From: Flavobacteriales bacterium
GTDB taxonomy: Bacteria > Bacteroidota > Bacteroidia > Flavobacteriales_F > PHOS-HE28
Length of the DNA stretch: 64,000 bases
Direction of reading: 5' to 3'
Assembly: GCA_016721005.1 (NCBI GenBank)
Contig: JADKJM010000013.1
Span: 62,001-126,000 of the forward strand
Shown here: positions 39,679-48,405 of the stretch, one piece after another
How the letters are laid out: each line of letters begins with the position of its first letter
Numbering within the stretch: the stretch's first letter is position 1
Program-made: the position numbers and the translations under genes
Notes under the pieces: generated by a model
What the model saw: only the letters and a program-made list of their open reading frames with translations
What the model was told of the DNA's origin: nothing
The model's database searches: none

Positions 39679-40581
39679 TCAAGGTTCCCGGTACGTGAAG
39701 CGCAGCAAGGTCGGCTTGTGGTCCTGCCCTTCATTGGTGATCAGCATGTCGCCGTTGTCCAGGAAGGTGATGCCTTCGGCCTTGTTGAACACCTTCGGGT
39801 CCAGGGGTTCCATGTGCAGCACGTTCCCGTTCATGTCGAAGATGAAGAACAGGTGGTCCGCGGCCGATAACAGGAACAATTCGTTGCGGATCGGATGCAC
39901 GCTGATCGCTGAGGTCATGAACTTCAGCATGGGCTCTTCCACGGGAACTCCTTTTTTCTTCCGGCTTCGCGTGGGCAGGTCGATCTTCCTGGCCATGGCG
40001 AATTCCTTGATGGCCTGCACATCGAACTCGAACACGGGATCGGGCAGCAAGGTCTTCGTGGCCAGGTCGAAAGCGTAGATGGCCCGTTTGTCCTTGAACT
40101 CCGGTCCCTTGCCCAGCTTGCTCTTGCAGCCGATCAAGAGCCTGTTGTTCGCCTCATCGTAGCACAGGCCCTCATTGTTCCGCGCGGGGATCGCCGTGGG
40201 ATACGTGCGCAAGGTGAAGTCCTTCCGCCGGTAATCGTCCACTTCGAACAAGGTGGCATCGCTGCGCAGGATGTACATCGCATCGCCCACGCGGGTAACG
40301 CCCTCATAGTCGCCATCGATGTGGAACTGGAATTGCTCCTTGATCGCGTTGGTCGTCAGGTCAAAGAGGAAGAGGATCCCGTTCTCGTCCTGGATGCAGG
40401 CCACTGTGCGGGCATCGATGTCCGTAACGCCGGATACTTCATGCAGCGTGTCCGGCAGGACGGAAATGGACGTCGGCTTGCTCAGGTCGTACCCCGTGGA
40501 ACCGATCTTCGTGGCGGGACCCGAGCTGCTGCACGTTGCAAGGAGCAATGCCGTAGCAAGGATAATGGAAGGAGTGGTCAT
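39679..40581 (-). CDS. SdiA-regulated-domain lipoprotein
   Basis: The 300-residue product has a lipobox LLLATC at about residues 12-17. A six-bladed-propeller-like body shows repeats such as HEVSGVTDIDARTVACIQDENG, then DYEGVTRVGDAMYILRSDATL, then NNEGLCYDEANNRLLIGCK, and KAEGITFLDNGDMLITNEG. This is the SdiA-regulated/esterase-like propeller family; function unknown. The ATG at 40581 begins the lipoprotein signal. Confidence 0.8.
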   Translation of the reverse strand: MTTPSIILATALLLATCSSSGPATKIGSTGYDLSKPTSISVLPDTLHEVSGVTDIDARTVACIQDENGILFLFDLTTNAIKEQFQFHIDGDYEGVTRVGDAMYILRSDATLFEVDDYRRKDFTLRTYPTAIPARNNEGLCYDEANNRLLIGCKSKLGKGPEFKDKRAIYAFDLATKTLLPDPVFEFDVQAIKEFAMARKIDLPTRSRKKKGVPVEEPMLKFMTSAISVHPIRNELFLLSAADHLFFIFDMNGNVLHMEPLDPKVFNKAEGITFLDNGDMLITNEGQDHKPTLLRFTYREP

Positions 40582-40687
40582 GTCGAGGGTGCTCTTCAAG
40601 CGGTGAACGAAGGATGCCGGAAGGCCACGGCCCATCCGTCGCTCGCTTTCGGATGCAAGTTCAACAATACTCCTTTCCCGATCAGCA

Positions 40688-41098
40688 TCAGTCACCGACC
40701 TTCGCCGATACTTTCGAGTTGTCCACCTTTTCCAGGTAGATGGTCTCCTCCCCCTTGGGAAGGTTCCATGTGATGGTGGTGCCTTCCCGGTAGCCCACTA
40801 ACGCGGAGCCCATTACGGTGAAGACCGAGAGCTTGTTGGCCTTGAGGTCCGCATCACGGGGCATCACCAGCTGCAATCCATCCTTCCTGCCGGACGGCGC
40901 TTGGATGGTCACGATGCTGTTGACGCGTACCACGTCATGCGGCAGGTCGTTCTCTTCTCGTACGTCGGCCTGCTCCAGCTCGGCGTAGAGCTTGTCCAGG
41001 CTGTGGCTGATCGAGATGTCGGCGGGCGTGCTGCCGATGATCCAACTCATGATGAGCTGGCGCTCCTTGGCGCAGATGATCAAGCGTGGGTTTTCCAT
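40688..41098 (-). CDS. Rnk-like/GreA-GreB-family nucleoside diphosphate kinase regulator
   Basis: The 136-residue product has a GreA-type C-terminal FKBP-like domain (VRVNSIVTIQAPSGRKDGLQLVMPRDADLKANKLSVFTVMGSALVGYREG). It lacks the long N-terminal coiled coil of GreA, as in Rnk. It presumably binds RNA polymerase in the secondary channel. The start is one base after the pntB stop, so it is probably the last gene of the transhydrogenase operon. Confidence 0.85.
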   Translation of the reverse strand: MENPRLIICAKERQLIMSWIIGSTPADISISHSLDKLYAELEQADVREENDLPHDVVRVNSIVTIQAPSGRKDGLQLVMPRDADLKANKLSVFTVMGSALVGYREGTTITWNLPKGEETIYLEKVDNSKVSAKVGD

Positions 41099-41099
41099 T

Positions 41100-42482
41100 T
41101 CAGATCCGTTTGAGTTCATTGATGATCGTTTCTAGGCTTTGTTTGGCGTCCCCGAAGAGGATCTTGCAATTGGCGCGGTCGAACAGCGTGTTGGTGACGC
41201 CGGAATAGCCTTTGGCCATGCCGCGTTTCATCACGATCACCTGCTTGGCCTTGTAGGCACGGATGATCGGCATGCCGTAGATGCTGCTCGCAGGGTCGTT
41301 CTCCGCTGCGGGGTTCACCACATCGTTCGCACCGATCACGAGCACCGCATCGTAGTACTCCATCTTGCCGTTCGCGGCGCTCATGTCGATGACCGAGGCG
41401 TACGGAATGTTCGCTTCGGCAAGCAGCACGTTCATGTGGCCCGGCATCCTTCCCGCTACAGGATGGATGATGAAATGCAGGTCCACGCCGTTCTGGCGGA
41501 GCTGTTCCTGCAAGACAAAGCATTCGCGCTGTGCCTGCGCCACGGCCATTCCATAACCGGGCACCACGGCCACTTGCTTGCAGAAGGCCAACAACGAGGC
41601 GGTCTCCACGGCGGTGATCGGCCTGATGTCCTGCTCGGCCTCGTTCGTTGGTGCGCCAGAGGAGCGGAAGCTGCCCGCAAGGACATTGCCCAACGAACGG
41701 TTCATCGCGGTGCACATTTGCGTGGTCAGCAACAGTCCTGTAGCACCTACGAGAATGCCACCGATGAGCATCACCGGATCGTGGAAGAGAAGGCCGGCCA
41801 TGAGCGTGGCCACGCCGGTCAAGGCGTTCAGCAAGGAGATCAATACCGGCATATCGGCACCGCCGATGGGCAGGGTGAAGAAGATGCCGTAGAGCAACGC
41901 GGCAACGGAGATAGCAAGCAGCAGCAGTGGGAATGGCAGGGTGCCGGTGGATAGGACCAGGTATGCGACCGTCATCACGCTCATGGTCAACAAAAGCACC
42001 TGCGCGATGTACTTGTGTGCCTTCACCGGACGGGGCAGTTTGCGTCCATCCAGTTTCATATAGGCCACCATGCTGCCGGTGAAGGCGGTACCGCCGAACA
42101 CCCCACCGAGGATGAGCACGATGCCCAGGAACTTGCTGTCCACCGGCCCTTCGCTGTACACGGCGTTCAACCCCAGCACCACGGCGCAAGCACCGCCCAA
42201 GGCATTGAAGATGCTCACCAACTGTGGCATGGATGTCATGGCCACGCGATCACTCCACAACTTGCCGATCACCGTGCCGAGGAGAATGAGTCCCAGCAAC
42301 AAGGCGATAACGAAGCCGCTAGTGCCGGGTCCGCTGTGGGCAATGGCCACGGCGATCAGCGCGATCACGACACTTGCCGCAGCCACGGTATTGCCCAGCT
42401 TGGCACGGGCCGGATCGCCCATGTACTTCAAGCCTTGCACCAGCCCTACAGCCGATGCGAGATAGACCAATGCCATGCTCAT
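41100..42482 (-). CDS. pntB: NAD(P) transhydrogenase beta subunit
   Basis: The 460-residue product has an N-terminal membrane domain of about nine helices (~1-265), including the GGVFGGTAFTGSMVAY and FFTLPIGGADMPVLISLLNA motifs. The NADP-binding domain III (~285-460) has VVPGYGMAVAQAQ, HPVAGRMPGHMNVLLAEA and NPAAENDPASSIYGMP. It couples the proton gradient to hydride transfer from NADH to NADP+. The start overlaps the pntAB stop (ATGA). Confidence 0.97.
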   Translation of the reverse strand: MSMALVYLASAVGLVQGLKYMGDPARAKLGNTVAAASVVIALIAVAIAHSGPGTSGFVIALLLGLILLGTVIGKLWSDRVAMTSMPQLVSIFNALGGACAVVLGLNAVYSEGPVDSKFLGIVLILGGVFGGTAFTGSMVAYMKLDGRKLPRPVKAHKYIAQVLLLTMSVMTVAYLVLSTGTLPFPLLLLAISVAALLYGIFFTLPIGGADMPVLISLLNALTGVATLMAGLLFHDPVMLIGGILVGATGLLLTTQMCTAMNRSLGNVLAGSFRSSGAPTNEAEQDIRPITAVETASLLAFCKQVAVVPGYGMAVAQAQRECFVLQEQLRQNGVDLHFIIHPVAGRMPGHMNVLLAEANIPYASVIDMSAANGKMEYYDAVLVIGANDVVNPAAENDPASSIYGMPIIRAYKAKQVIVMKRGMAKGYSGVTNTLFDRANCKILFGDAKQSLETIINELKRI

Positions 42483-42805
42483 GGTCGTGGGCCGCTGGCC
42501 GGTTTACGTTTCACCACGAACATGGAAAGCATGCGGTGCGTGACGAAGAAGCCCCCGGCCATATTGATGGTGCCGAGCAGCACGGCGAGGCACGCCGCCG
42601 CCATGGTCCACGGGCTTTCCGTGGTGGTGTTGAGCAATTGGATGATGCCGCCGATGAGGATGATGCCGCTGATCGCGTTGGACCCCGACATCAACGGCGT
42701 GTGCAGGACCGCCGGTATGTTCTTGATCACCTCGAAGCCCAAGAGCAGGCTGAGCGCGACAACGAACAATCCGTCGATCGGGGTGATCGAATAGCTGAAG
42801 TCCAT
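42479..42805 (-). CDS. pntAB: NAD(P) transhydrogenase alpha subunit, membrane part
   Basis: The 108-residue product has three or four TM helices (LFVVALSLLLGFEVI, GIILIGGIIQLLN, AACLAVLLGTINMAGGFFVTHRML), with the conserved SNAISGIILIG. It corresponds to the C-terminal membrane part of PntA, encoded separately as in many bacteria. Coupled to pntB; 3 bp from pntAA. Confidence 0.95.
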   Translation of the reverse strand: MDFSYSITPIDGLFVVALSLLLGFEVIKNIPAVLHTPLMSGSNAISGIILIGGIIQLLNTTTESPWTMAAACLAVLLGTINMAGGFFVTHRMLSMFVVKRKPASGPRP

Positions 42806-42808
42806 GGG

Positions 42809-43930
42809 TCAAAGGGTTGCAGCGGTGAGCGCGCGGACACGCTCGTTCACCAGTTCGCCGTTCTGCACCACCAGTGTGGAACGCAGGATCTCGTCCTCAT
42901 CGGCCTTCTCGCGGTGTGCGAGGAAGTGTTCGATGAAGGCGCTGTAGTTATTCGAGAGCAGGAAGGAGGTGCTGTGCGCACAACTGCATTCGATCGAGGT
43001 CGGGCCGAGGATGGTGACCTCGTTGCGCATCACCGTACGGTCCGGTTGCGTCAGCGTACAGTTGCCACCCGATGCGGCGGCAAGGTCCACGATCACGGCA
43101 CCGGGCTTCATGCCCATCACCATTTCCTCGGTGATCAGGGTCGGTGCTTTCCTTCCGGGGATCCGTGCAGTGGTGATGATCACATCGGCCTTCGCCGCTT
43201 CGGACGCGATACGTTCACGCACTTGTTGCAAGAACGCCTCCGATTGTTGCACGGCATAGCCTCCTGCGCTGCGATCGTTCACCGCGCCTTCCACTTCAAT
43301 GAATTCCGCACCGAGGCTTTCCACTTCTTCCTTCGACGCGCTGCGCACATCGTAGGCCTTTACAACCGCACCTAAGCGGCGTGCGGTGGCAATGGCTTGC
43401 AGACCGGCCACCCCCGCGCCCATGATCAGGAAATTCGCCGGGCGCAGGGTGCCACCAGCGCTGGTGATCATCGGCACGGTGGCCAATGATCGCTCCGCAG
43501 CCAGCAATACGGCCTGGTATCCGGAGATGGACCCCACCGACGAGAGCACGTCCATGGCCTGGGCCAGGGTCGTTCTCGGCATCAGGTCCAGACTGTAGAC
43601 CGAAACTCCTTGCCGTTGGTACAGGTCCAACTTGGATGGCATGCCGAGGAAATTGAAGAAACCAATGAAGGTCTTGCCCCCATTGAGCGGCCCGCCAAGA
43701 TGGTGATGGTCATAGCTCACCAGGACGTTGGCCCCGGTGATCACTTCCTCCTCCCGATCCACGACCTGTGCCCCCGCCGCCGCGAACGCTTCATTGGTGA
43801 AACCGGCCGCCCGTCCAGCATCATGCTGTACGATCACGGTGGCTTTCCCGCTCAAGCGTTCAACCCCGGCAGGCGTAAGCACCACCACCCGGCGGTCCGC
43901 CCGTTCCTTCAAGATCCCGATGCGTTCCAT
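42809..43930 (-). CDS. pntAA: NAD(P) transhydrogenase alpha subunit, NAD-binding part
   Basis: The 373-residue product is transhydrogenase domain I, related to alanine dehydrogenase: GILKERADRRVVVLTPAGVE at the start, then PRTTLAQAMDVLSSVGSISGYQAVLLA, a Rossmann GxGxxG-like GAGVAGLQAIATARRLGAVVKAYDVR, and ITTARIPGRKAPTLITEEMV. It binds NAD(H) on the cytoplasmic side. It follows the glutamate dehydrogenase gene by 3 bp. Confidence 0.96.
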   Translation of the reverse strand: MERIGILKERADRRVVVLTPAGVERLSGKATVIVQHDAGRAAGFTNEAFAAAGAQVVDREEEVITGANVLVSYDHHHLGGPLNGGKTFIGFFNFLGMPSKLDLYQRQGVSVYSLDLMPRTTLAQAMDVLSSVGSISGYQAVLLAAERSLATVPMITSAGGTLRPANFLIMGAGVAGLQAIATARRLGAVVKAYDVRSASKEEVESLGAEFIEVEGAVNDRSAGGYAVQQSEAFLQQVRERIASEAAKADVIITTARIPGRKAPTLITEEMVMGMKPGAVIVDLAAASGGNCTLTQPDRTVMRNEVTILGPTSIECSCAHSTSFLLSNNYSAFIEHFLAHREKADEDEILRSTLVVQNGELVNERVRALTAATL

Positions 43931-43933
43931 CGC

Positions 43934-45244
43934 CTATGGGAAAATGCCGCGCTCCTTGTAGGCCTTCTCCAAACGGCGAAGGGCCACGATGTACGCGCTG
44001 GTGCGCCAATCCACCTTGAACTCCGCAGCCGTATCGGCCACTTTCGTGAAGGCGTCCTCCAATTTCTCCTCGAGCATCTCCAGCACCTCCGCGATCTTCC
44101 AGATCTCGCTGCGCTTGTTCTGCAACCATTCGTAGTAGCTGCCGATCACGCCACCGGAGTTGCAGAGAATGTCGGGAATGATGTCGATGTTCTTCTCCCG
44201 GAGCAAGCGTTCACCTTCGGTGTTCGTTGGGCCGTTGGCGCCCTCGGCCACCACCATGGCCTTGATGGAACCGGCGTTCTCACCCGTGATCTGGTTGCCC
44301 AGTGCAGCGGGCACCACGATGTCGCAGTCCAGTGCGAAGAATTCCTTGGGCTCCATTTCCTTGGCGCCGGTGAATCCTTTGATCGTGCGTCCGTTCGCGT
44401 CGCTGTGCGCCAACAAGGCTTCCGGATCGATGCCCTTGGGATCGAACAACGTGGCGGTGGCGTCCTGCACGGCGATCAAGGTGGCGCCTTCCTTCAACAG
44501 GAAGTGCGCGGTCCAATAGCCCACGTTGCCGAAGCCCTGCACGATGTACTTCATGCCTTTCACGGACTTGTTGCGGCGCTTCGCCCAGGCCTTCAGGGTT
44601 ACCACCACCCCGAATCCGGTGGCGCGATCACGACCTTCCAAGCCCCCGGCGCCCAGGGGCTTTCCGGTCACCACGTGCAGATTCGAGAAGCGAGTGGCAG
44701 GGGATTTCGTGGACGAGTAGGTGTCCGCGATCCACGCCATGATCTGCGCATTGGTATTGATGTCCGGCGCTGGAATGTCCAGGTCAGGCCCGATGTTGTC
44801 TCCCAATGCGTAGGTGAAACGGCGCGTGATCCGCTCCAGTTCGTTCTGCGAGTACAGCTTCGGGTCGATCTGGATCCCTCCCTTGGCACCGCCGTAGGGC
44901 AAACCTGCCAACGCGGTCTTCCACGTCATCCAGATGGCCAGCGCGCGCGCGGAGTCGATGTCCACCGTTTGGTGGTAGCGCAAGCCGCCTTTGTACGGCC
45001 CGAGCGCGTTGTTGTGCTGCACGCGGTAGCCGGTGAAGACCTCGATCTTGCCGTTGTCCAGCTTCACCGGGAAGTGGACCACGATCTCGCTGTTGGTCTT
45101 CGCCAGGATCTTGCGGACGCCGGGGTCGAGGTCCATGATATCGGCGGCATGGGCGAACTGCTCCATGACGACTTCGTACATGCCTTCCTTGCGGACGGTC
45201 TTATCAACGGTTGCGGTTGTCATTGTCGGTTTGTCGGGGTTCAT
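43934..45244 (-). CDS. gdhA: Glutamate dehydrogenase (Glu/Leu/Phe/Val dehydrogenase family)
   Basis: The 436-residue enzyme has LPYGGAKGGIQIDPK as the catalytic-lysine region, GPDLDIPAPDINTNAQIMAWI, TGFGVVVTLK, then a Rossmann fold with VQGFGNVGYWTAHFL. It interconverts glutamate and 2-oxoglutarate, using NAD or NADP. Grouping it with a transhydrogenase suggests the operon balances NADPH for nitrogen metabolism. Its ATG overlaps the stop of the upstream Cys-rich ORF (GAATGAAC). Confidence 0.95.
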   Translation of the reverse strand: MNPDKPTMTTATVDKTVRKEGMYEVVMEQFAHAADIMDLDPGVRKILAKTNSEIVVHFPVKLDNGKIEVFTGYRVQHNNALGPYKGGLRYHQTVDIDSARALAIWMTWKTALAGLPYGGAKGGIQIDPKLYSQNELERITRRFTYALGDNIGPDLDIPAPDINTNAQIMAWIADTYSSTKSPATRFSNLHVVTGKPLGAGGLEGRDRATGFGVVVTLKAWAKRRNKSVKGMKYIVQGFGNVGYWTAHFLLKEGATLIAVQDATATLFDPKGIDPEALLAHSDANGRTIKGFTGAKEMEPKEFFALDCDIVVPAALGNQITGENAGSIKAMVVAEGANGPTNTEGERLLREKNIDIIPDILCNSGGVIGSYYEWLQNKRSEIWKIAEVLEMLEEKLEDAFTKVADTAAEFKVDWRTSAYIVALRRLEKAYKERGIFP

Positions 45245-45531
45245 TCGTAATGTTCGCAGTGGTACGTGATGCGCTCAGGGTCGCGCAAGGCGCAGTGTTC
45301 AATATGGATGCAGGAGCCGCACAATCCGGGTACCACAGGTGTGCGCACACCATTCACCATTGTGGCGCGGACCGGTTCCTCCTGCTTCCGTTCCACCTCA
45401 TGCTCCTCGCAGAACAGGATTGGGGTGCAGGAGCTGCGTTGGAATACGCAGTTGCCATCGTGTACACAATCGGTACAGATGGAATGCGATGCGGTGGAAC
45501 GGCCGGAAGGACGCGACAGGGTCTTGGACAT
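45241..45531 (-). CDS. Small Cys-rich protein heading the gdh-pnt operon
   Basis: The 96-residue product is cytoplasmic (no signal peptide) and has a duplicated motif: CTDCVHDGNCVFQRSSC...FCEEHE (about 19-44) and CGSCIHIEHCALRDP...YHCEHYE (about 71-96). Each has CxxC-x5-C followed by a late Cys-Glu-His. It could bind zinc or a cluster; the family is unknown to me. It is translationally coupled to gdhA, which points to a role linked to that operon. Confidence 0.65.
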   Translation of the reverse strand: MSKTLSRPSGRSTASHSICTDCVHDGNCVFQRSSCTPILFCEEHEVERKQEEPVRATMVNGVRTPVVPGLCGSCIHIEHCALRDPERITYHCEHYE

Positions 45532-45721
45532 GGCCCCTTAGTAGTCATGCGTTGTGCCGATCGCGAACAGGTCCCGTGCCGGATGTATGTACTCCTTTGC
45601 AAAGCGTTGATATCAGTGATCCTTACCAACCAATGATCTTTGGCATAGGTCCGCATCACCGTAGCAAGTGCTTTGCTGAAAGCGGGGTGGTATTCCTCGA
45701 CCGGCCCAAAATGTACCGGTC

Positions 45722-47038
45722 CTACTTCAACTTTTCCCGCAACGTCTTCCGATCGATCCCCAGGATCTCGGCCGCCTTGGTCTTGTTGTTACCTGTGGCC
45801 TCCAGCACATGCTGGATATGGAGCTTTTCCATTTCGGCGATGGACAGGAGCTCACTGTTCGCTGTCCGCTTCGGGGCGCTTGCCTTCATAACCTCCGGCA
45901 GATCGTCCATGGCGATGGCACCGTCCTTCATGATCACCGAGCGGTGGATGAAGTTCTCCAGCTCGCGCACATTGCCCGGCCACGAGTACGCCTGCACGGC
46001 ATCCAGCACCGCAGCCGATATGCGCAGCGGCTTCTTTCCCATCTCCTTGCAGAACTTGCTGTTGAAGTGATGGACCAACAAGGGGATGTCCTCGGCCCGA
46101 TCACGCAAGGCAGGCAGGTGGATGTTGATCAGGTTCAAGCGGTAGTACAGGTCTTCGCGGAAGGTGCCGGTGCGTACCATCTCCAACAGGTTCGAGTTAC
46201 TGGCCGAGATCAGCCGCACACTAACGCGCTGCGACTTCGTGGCCCCCAGCATGGTGATCTCCTTGTCCTGTATGGCGCGCAACAATTTCGCCTGCACAGC
46301 GGCCGATGCGTTGCCGATCTCGTCCAGGAACAAGGTTCCACCATCAGCGGCTTGGAAGAAGCCCGCCCGGTTGGTGGTGGCTCCGGTGAAGGCGCCCTTG
46401 GTATGGCCGAACAATTCGCTTTCCAGTAGCTGGTCCGGGATCGCGCCGCAATTCACAGCCAGGAAAGGAGCCGATGAGCGATCGCTGTTGTAGTGGATCG
46501 CGCGTGCCACCACTTCCTTCCCTGTTCCGCTTTCGCCGGTCACCAGCACCGTGGCCTGATTGTTCCGCGTGCGCTCGATCACCCGAAACACTTCCTGCAT
46601 GGCCGATGACCGACCGATGACACCCGGAATACTTATCGTTCCGGCAGGATCCTCCGAGATTGGTGCAGTGTTGGCCCCGAGCGCCTTCTCGACCGCATTG
46701 CGCAGTTCATCCTGCGTCACCGGCTTCACCAGGAATTCCACCGCGCCCAATTTCATCACGTCCACCGCCACCTGCACATCGGGATACCCGGTCACCACGA
46801 GCACCGGCACCTGCGGAAAGTGCTGCGCGATGTAGCGAACGAGCTGGGTGCCATGCACGTCCGGCATGTTCAGGTCGGTGATCACGAGGTCCACCGGGCC
46901 TTGCTCCAGCACGTCGATCGCATCCACCACATTGTTCGTGGTGAAGGGCGTGAGGCCCATGTTGTTCATGTACCGGCGAAGCAGTTCCAGCATGTCGCGG
47001 GAGTCATCGACGAGCAGGACCGACGGCCGTTCCTTCAT
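45722..47038 (-). CDS. NtrC-family sigma-54-dependent response regulator
   Basis: The 438-residue product has a receiver at 1-120 (VDDSRDMLELL, phospho-acceptor in LVITDLNMPDVHG). The sigma-54 AAA+ domain at ~145-375 has Walker A GESGTGKEVVA, the GAFTGA loop in GHTKGAFTGAT, and DGGTLFLDEIGN. A Fis-type HTH ends it (AAEILGIDRKTLREKLK). It activates sigma-54 promoters on phosphorylation. It overlaps the upstream kinase gene by 4 bp (ATGA). The next gene, on the same strand, heads the gdh-pnt operon. Confidence 0.96.
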   Translation of the reverse strand: MKERPSVLLVDDSRDMLELLRRYMNNMGLTPFTTNNVVDAIDVLEQGPVDLVITDLNMPDVHGTQLVRYIAQHFPQVPVLVVTGYPDVQVAVDVMKLGAVEFLVKPVTQDELRNAVEKALGANTAPISEDPAGTISIPGVIGRSSAMQEVFRVIERTRNNQATVLVTGESGTGKEVVARAIHYNSDRSSAPFLAVNCGAIPDQLLESELFGHTKGAFTGATTNRAGFFQAADGGTLFLDEIGNASAAVQAKLLRAIQDKEITMLGATKSQRVSVRLISASNSNLLEMVRTGTFREDLYYRLNLINIHLPALRDRAEDIPLLVHHFNSKFCKEMGKKPLRISAAVLDAVQAYSWPGNVRELENFIHRSVIMKDGAIAMDDLPEVMKASAPKRTANSELLSIAEMEKLHIQHVLEATGNNKTKAAEILGIDRKTLREKLK

Positions 47039-48123
47039 GGCATGGGGAAAGTGAGCGTGAAGGTGGTGCCGACACCGACCTCGGAACTGACGGTCACATC
47101 GCCTTGGTGGGCTTTCATGATGCCATGCACAACGGCCAAGCCCAATCCGGTGCCTTCGCCCACCGCCTTGGTGGTGAAGAAAGGTTGAAAGATCCTCTTC
47201 AGGTTCTCTTCCGCGATCCCTGTTCCCGTGTCCGTGATCGTGATCTCCACCATGCGATCATGTTGCCTGGAAGCGATCGTGATGCGCCCACCGGTCGGCA
47301 TGGCCGCAACGGCGTTCAGGATGATGTTCGTGATCACCTGCGCGAACTGCACCGTGTCCAGGCGCAATTCCGGAAGACCTTGGGCCAGGTCCCAGGTGAT
47401 CCGCACATCGCGTTCCTGCAGGCGTCGATCGATCAACCGCACCGTTCCGCGGATCGCCTGCTCAACGTCCGTTGGTTGGAATTGCGCGGGCATTTCGCAG
47501 GAGAAGTACATCAGCTTCTTCACGATCTCACGACCGATCAACGCCGAGTCGATGATGCGTTGCAGATCGCTCTTGCGCTCCGGCTCGGTCTCATTCTCCT
47601 TCAGCAGCTCCGCATAGCCCAGCACATTGCCCAGTGGTGTGTTCAGCTCGTGCGCGATGCCCGCAGTGAGCTCCCCGAGAATGGCCAGCCGATCGTTGCT
47701 GCGCAAGTGCGCCTGCAACAGTGCTTGCTGTGCGCGTCGTTCGTGCCGCTCGATGATCAAGGAGAGTTCCTGCGCCAGCTTGTCCAGCAACTGCTGTTCC
47801 TCCGGTAGGAAGAGCGGTTGATCCTGCGGATCGAGGTCGGCAGGATAGGAAACGGTGATCCTCCCGCGTGCTTCACCATCCACGGTCAATTCCGCGGAAA
47901 GACGATCCGCACTTCCCTCCGTACCGTACTCCTGCTCATCCAACCGCACCTGGACCATGGCCGCTTCAGGGAACTGGAACCCTTGTGGAATGGCAGCGAC
48001 AACCGCACGAACAAGATCCGGAAGGGGATCGTCCGGTCTTTGCGCGATGCGCGCCACTGCGTACAAGCACGCCAATTCCTTGACCCGCTCGGTCAACTTG
48101 CGCTCTGAGATCTGTTGTGGCAT
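47035..48123 (-). CDS. Soluble sensor histidine kinase, partner of the NtrC-type regulator
   Basis: The 362-residue product has no TM helices. The N-terminal ~120 residues look GAF-like (KELACLYAVARIAQRPD...LVRAVVAAIPQGFQFPEAAMVQVRL). HisKA follows with GELTAGIAHELNTPLGNVLGYAELL, and a HATPase with NIILNAVAAMP, DTGTGI and GEGTGLGLAVVHGI. Its signal is unknown. A TAGCTTTG -7 box lies ~20 nt upstream of the ATG. Confidence 0.94.
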   Translation of the reverse strand: MPQQISERKLTERVKELACLYAVARIAQRPDDPLPDLVRAVVAAIPQGFQFPEAAMVQVRLDEQEYGTEGSADRLSAELTVDGEARGRITVSYPADLDPQDQPLFLPEEQQLLDKLAQELSLIIERHERRAQQALLQAHLRSNDRLAILGELTAGIAHELNTPLGNVLGYAELLKENETEPERKSDLQRIIDSALIGREIVKKLMYFSCEMPAQFQPTDVEQAIRGTVRLIDRRLQERDVRITWDLAQGLPELRLDTVQFAQVITNIILNAVAAMPTGGRITIASRQHDRMVEITITDTGTGIAEENLKRIFQPFFTTKAVGEGTGLGLAVVHGIMKAHQGDVTVSSEVGVGTTFTLTFPMP

Positions 48124-48142
48124 AGGCGTGAACGATCGATCA

Positions 48143-48150
48143 CAAAGCTA
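48143..48150 (-). promoter_or_regulatory. -7 box TAGCTTTG of the kinase-regulator operon
   Basis: Perfect TAnnTTTG match on the minus strand, 19 nt before the kinase ATG. No TGA-N6-TCA site lies at the -41.5 position here. Confidence 0.55.
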
Positions 48151-48405
48151 TCCGCCGTGGATCCGATCATGGTCACGCCCAGAACGCATCCTCCTCCCGG
48201 CCGTCCTCTTCCTTCGGGACCAATGAAGAATGGATCAGGTCGATGCGATCAAGCTCTTTGTCCGTCGCCACCTCCTCGATCGCGGTGAACAGCACGCGTT
48301 CCTCGAAGCGGATGTGCGCTTCCAGTTCCTCCTCGATCTGCGAGATGCGGGTGATCGGGTCGTCCGTGCCTGTGAAGAGCCGGGTCAATCGGCGATGGTC
48401 CGCTA

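Noticed and set aside
45662..45680. Sigma-54 promoter upstream of the Cys-rich ORF
   Set aside because: The minus strand has CAGCA-N6-TTGCT, but the near-invariant GG of the -24 element is AG. The NtrC-type neighbour makes such a promoter plausible, yet I cannot support this one.
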